NCBI GenBank assembly: GCA_900766135.1
Contig: CAAFUF010000014.1
Span: forward strand, 1 to 53,448
Reading direction: 5' to 3'
Source of the DNA: Paenibacillaceae bacterium
GTDB taxonomy: Bacteria; Bacillota; Bacilli; Paenibacillales; Paenibacillaceae
Length of the DNA: 53,448 nt
Under the pieces are notes generated by a model that was not told the DNA's origin, did not search any database, and saw only the letters and a list, made by a program, of their open reading frames with translations. The position numbers and the translations under genes are program-made. This document shows, in pieces, positions 51,295 to 53,448 of the stretch; within the stretch, counting starts at the first letter, position 1, and every line of letters begins with the position of its first letter.

Positions 51295-52491
51295 ATGCGC
51301 ATATTACATACGGGCGATTGGCATTTGGGGCGCACGCTGGAGGGGCGCAGCCGGCTCGCGGAGCAGGAGGCGTTCTTGGACGAGCTGGTACGGATGGTCA
51401 AAGAACAACAGGTCGATCTCGTCCTGATGGCCGGCGACGTCTATGACAGCGTGAACCCGCCGGCCGCGGCGGAGGGATTGTTCTACGAAGCGGCGGCACG
51501 GCTGACGGAGACCGGCTGCCATCTGGCGGTGATCGCCGGCAATCATGACCAGCCGGAACGGGTGGCCGCGGTGTCGCCGTTAGTCGCGAGCCGTGGCATC
51601 TCGCTGGTGGGACTGCCGATGCCGGAAGCGATCACCGTCCCCGTGGCCCGCACCGGGGAGACGGCGGTCATCGCTGCGCTGCCCTATCCGTCGGAGGCCC
51701 GGTTGTCCGAGCTGTTGGCCGGCGATGCGGACGAATCCGAGCTGCGGCTCGCTTACAGCGCCAAGGTGGGGCTGCTCATGCGCCAGCTGGCCGGGGTGTT
51801 TCGCCCGGACACGGTTAACCTCGCAATGAGCCATATCTATGTGCTTGGCGGACTGGAGTCCGACTCCGAACGTCCGATCCAGGTCGGAGGCGCTTATACC
51901 GTGGATCCGTCGGCGCTGGACGTTGGCGCGCAATACACGGCGCTGGGCCACCTGCATCGGCCGCAGGCGGTGAAAGGCGGCGGACTGACGCGGTACAGCG
52001 GGTCGCCGCTGGCGTATTCTTTTTCCGAGGCGGGGCAAGCCAAGTCGGTGATGCTGCTGGACGTGGCACCCGGCAAGGAGCCGGTGCTGGAAGAGCTGTT
52101 TCTGAGCAGCGGGCGGCCGCTGGTGCGCTGGAACTGTCGGGGCGGTCTCGCGGAAGCGTATCGCTGGCTGGAGGAGGGACGGGACGCGAATGCGTTCATC
52201 GACCTCGAAATCAGCCTGAGCGAAGCGATGTCGCTGGGCGACATCCAGGCGCTGCGCAAAGCCCATGAAGGCATCGTACATATCCGGCCGGTGTACCCGG
52301 GGCGGGAGCTGGAGGAGGAGCTGGTGTCCCGCGCAAGCGTGCCGGTGCACGAGTTGTTCCGCAAGTTTTACCAGCGGCAAACCGGCGGGGCCGAGCCGGA
52401 GGAGGAACTGGTCGAGCTGTTTATGTCGCTCGTCTCTGAGGAAGAAGAGGCGGCGGACGATGAGCAAATGGTCGAGGGGGAGAGCCGATGA
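51295..52491 (+). CDS. sbcD: Nuclease SbcCD subunit D (Mre11-like)
   Basis: Metal-dependent nuclease subunit of SbcCD, which opens DNA hairpins and protein-blocked ends. 398 residues. Phosphoesterase motifs: HTGDWHLG (Asp8, His10), LVLMAGDVYDS (Asp48) and VIAGNHDQPE (Asn83, His84, Asp85); ALGHLHRPQAV carries a later metal-binding His pair. A C-terminal acidic tail (SEEEEAADDEQ) precedes the stop. AGGGGGAG lies before the ATG. The stop overlaps the sbcC start as ATGA. Confidence 0.95.
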   Translation: MRILHTGDWHLGRTLEGRSRLAEQEAFLDELVRMVKEQQVDLVLMAGDVYDSVNPPAAAEGLFYEAAARLTETGCHLAVIAGNHDQPERVAAVSPLVASRGISLVGLPMPEAITVPVARTGETAVIAALPYPSEARLSELLAGDADESELRLAYSAKVGLLMRQLAGVFRPDTVNLAMSHIYVLGGLESDSERPIQVGGAYTVDPSALDVGAQYTALGHLHRPQAVKGGGLTRYSGSPLAYSFSEAGQAKSVMLLDVAPGKEPVLEELFLSSGRPLVRWNCRGGLAEAYRWLEEGRDANAFIDLEISLSEAMSLGDIQALRKAHEGIVHIRPVYPGRELEEELVSRASVPVHELFRKFYQRQTGGAEPEEELVELFMSLVSEEEEAADDEQMVEGESR

Positions 52492-53448
52492 AGCCGATTA
52501 CGTTGAAATTAGCCGGGCTGCAAAGCTACCGCGAGCCTCAGACGATCGATTTCACCGAGCTGTGCGAGACGGGATTGTTTGGCATCTTTGGGCCGACGGG
52601 CAGCGGGAAATCGACGATTTTGGACGCGATTACGCTGGCCCTTTACGGCAAGGTCGGGCGGGCATCCGGCGGAACCCAGGGCATCATGAACCATTCGGAG
52701 GATACGTTATTTGTGGCGTTTACGTTCGAGCTGAATTCGGCCGCCGGCACGGAACACTACCGGGTGGAGCGGCGCTTTAAGCGCCAGGGCGAGCTGTCGG
52801 TCAGCAATACGATCAGCCGGTTTATCGAAATATTGCCCGAAGGGGAAAAGGTCGTCGCCGACAAGCTCGCCGACGTGACGCGTTACGTAGAGCAAAAGCT
52901 TGGCCTCAAGATGGACGATTTCACCCGGGCGGTCGTGCTGCCCCAAGGCAAATTCGCCGAATTTCTGTCCCTGAAGGGGGCGGACCGCCGGGCGATGCTG
53001 CAGCGGCTGTTCCATCTGGAGAAGTACGGCGACCTGCTGGGGCAGAAGCTGACGCGCAAGGTGCGGGCCAACGAGCAGCGCCGAGGCGAGGTGGCCGCCG
53101 AGCAGCAAGGGCTCGGCAACGCTTCCGCGGAGGCGCTGGAGCAAGCGGCGGCTGCGGCACGCGAAGCTGTGGAGCACGCGGCCGCGCGGCGCCGCGAGCT
53201 GGAGCTGGCGCAGCAGCGCTACGAGCAGCTCGCCAAGGTGCGCGAGCTGGCCGGGGAGCGCGCCGGGCGCGCGGCGCAGCTTGAGGCGCTGCGCGCGCAA
53301 AGCGGCGAGGTCGCCGCGATGGAAGCGAAGCTGGCGCGCGGGAGCGCCGCCGAGGTGCTCAGGCCGGTGCTGACGGCCTGGCAAGAGGCGCAGCGCGCCG
53401 CCGCGGAGCGCGCGCGGCTGGCGGCCGAGGCCGAGCAGGCGGCGCGGG
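52488..53448 (+). CDS. sbcC: Nuclease SbcCD subunit C (Rad50-like), 5' part only
   Basis: SMC-type ATPase that partners SbcD. Only the first 320 codons are in the window; the frame is open to its end. MKPITLKLAGLQSYREPQTIDF is the usual start. Walker A GPTGSGKS is at residues 35-42, and the Q-loop in VVLPQGKFAEFL at about 149-160. After about residue 190 the sequence becomes an Ala/Glu/Arg/Gln-rich coiled coil. The GC content rises strongly here (GCGCGC-rich codons), common for coiled-coil Ala/Arg runs. The ATG lies in ATGA shared with the sbcD stop. Confidence 0.95.
   Translation, partial: MKPITLKLAGLQSYREPQTIDFTELCETGLFGIFGPTGSGKSTILDAITLALYGKVGRASGGTQGIMNHSEDTLFVAFTFELNSAAGTEHYRVERRFKRQGELSVSNTISRFIEILPEGEKVVADKLADVTRYVEQKLGLKMDDFTRAVVLPQGKFAEFLSLKGADRRAMLQRLFHLEKYGDLLGQKLTRKVRANEQRRGEVAAEQQGLGNASAEALEQAAAAAREAVEHAAARRRELELAQQRYEQLAKVRELAGERAGRAAQLEALRAQSGEVAAMEAKLARGSAAEVLRPVLTAWQEAQRAAAERARLAAEAEQAAR

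Noticed and set aside
1..53448. Insertion sequences, transposases, integrases or prophage genes
   Set aside because: I found no transposase-like or phage-like protein and no terminal inverted repeats flanking either sugar island.
1..53448. tRNA or rRNA genes
   Set aside because: No cloverleaf with GTTCGA-type T-loop and CCA end, and no rRNA signature, was noticed in the intergenic gaps.

Overview
The window looks like Paenibacillus or a close relative (low-GC Gram-positive lineage, but GC-rich coding sequence). The evidence is the backbone order holA, rpsT, gpr, spoIIP, yqxA, lepA, hemW, hrcA-grpE-dnaK-dnaJ, prmA, rsmE, mtaB, yqeW-type transporter. This matches the Bacillus subtilis chromosome as I remember it. 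Endospore genes (gpr, spoIIP), strong AGGAGG ribosome binding sites, GTG/TTG starts, a CIRCE element and AddAB instead of RecBCD agree with this.

Layout. 1-693: non-coding, with dispersed short repeats. 694-1716: holA. 1798-8690: first sugar island on the minus strand (AraC-type sensor-regulator, two LplB/LplC-type permeases, solute-binding lipoprotein, GH43-like enzyme), lying between holA and rpsT. 8817-12405: rpsT, gpr, spoIIP and a YqxA-like gene. 12498-23732: second sugar island, between yqxA and lepA, read here as an intracellular beta-mannan utilisation locus (two LacI regulators, GH130_1 phosphorylase, cellobiose 2-epimerase, GH113 mannanase, ABC importer without ATPase, GH130_2 phosphorylase, CE7 esterase). 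23825-32722: lepA, hemW, a GNAT gene and the HrcA-regulated heat-shock operon. 32805-34341: four small genes of poorly known function. 34454-38317: prmA, M50 protease, rsmE, mtaB. 38397-39403: a strong promoter, an array of about 135-bp repeats, then a Nudix gene. 39620-42684: Na/Pi cotransporter, rlmI and a small unknown gene. 42818-50376: addB-addA. 50377-51294: repeat-rich intergenic region. 51295 to the window edge: sbcD and partial sbcC.

How the genes work together. In the mannan island, imported and possibly acetylated manno-oligosaccharides would be deacetylated (CE7), trimmed (GH113) and phosphorolysed (GH130_2) to mannose 1-phosphate. Mannobiose would be epimerised to mannosyl-glucose and split by GH130_1. 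Two different operator-like motif families sit in the regulatory regions and both occur before the GH113-epimerase-GH130_1 operon, suggesting dual LacI control; the transport promoter also has a near-consensus CcpA site.

The least explained parts are non-coding: the transcribed 135-bp repeat array before the Nudix gene, a foldable element between dnaK and dnaJ, and an exactly phased 11-bp array between addAB and sbcDC. All assignments are by eye from motifs and gene order; no database search was run.
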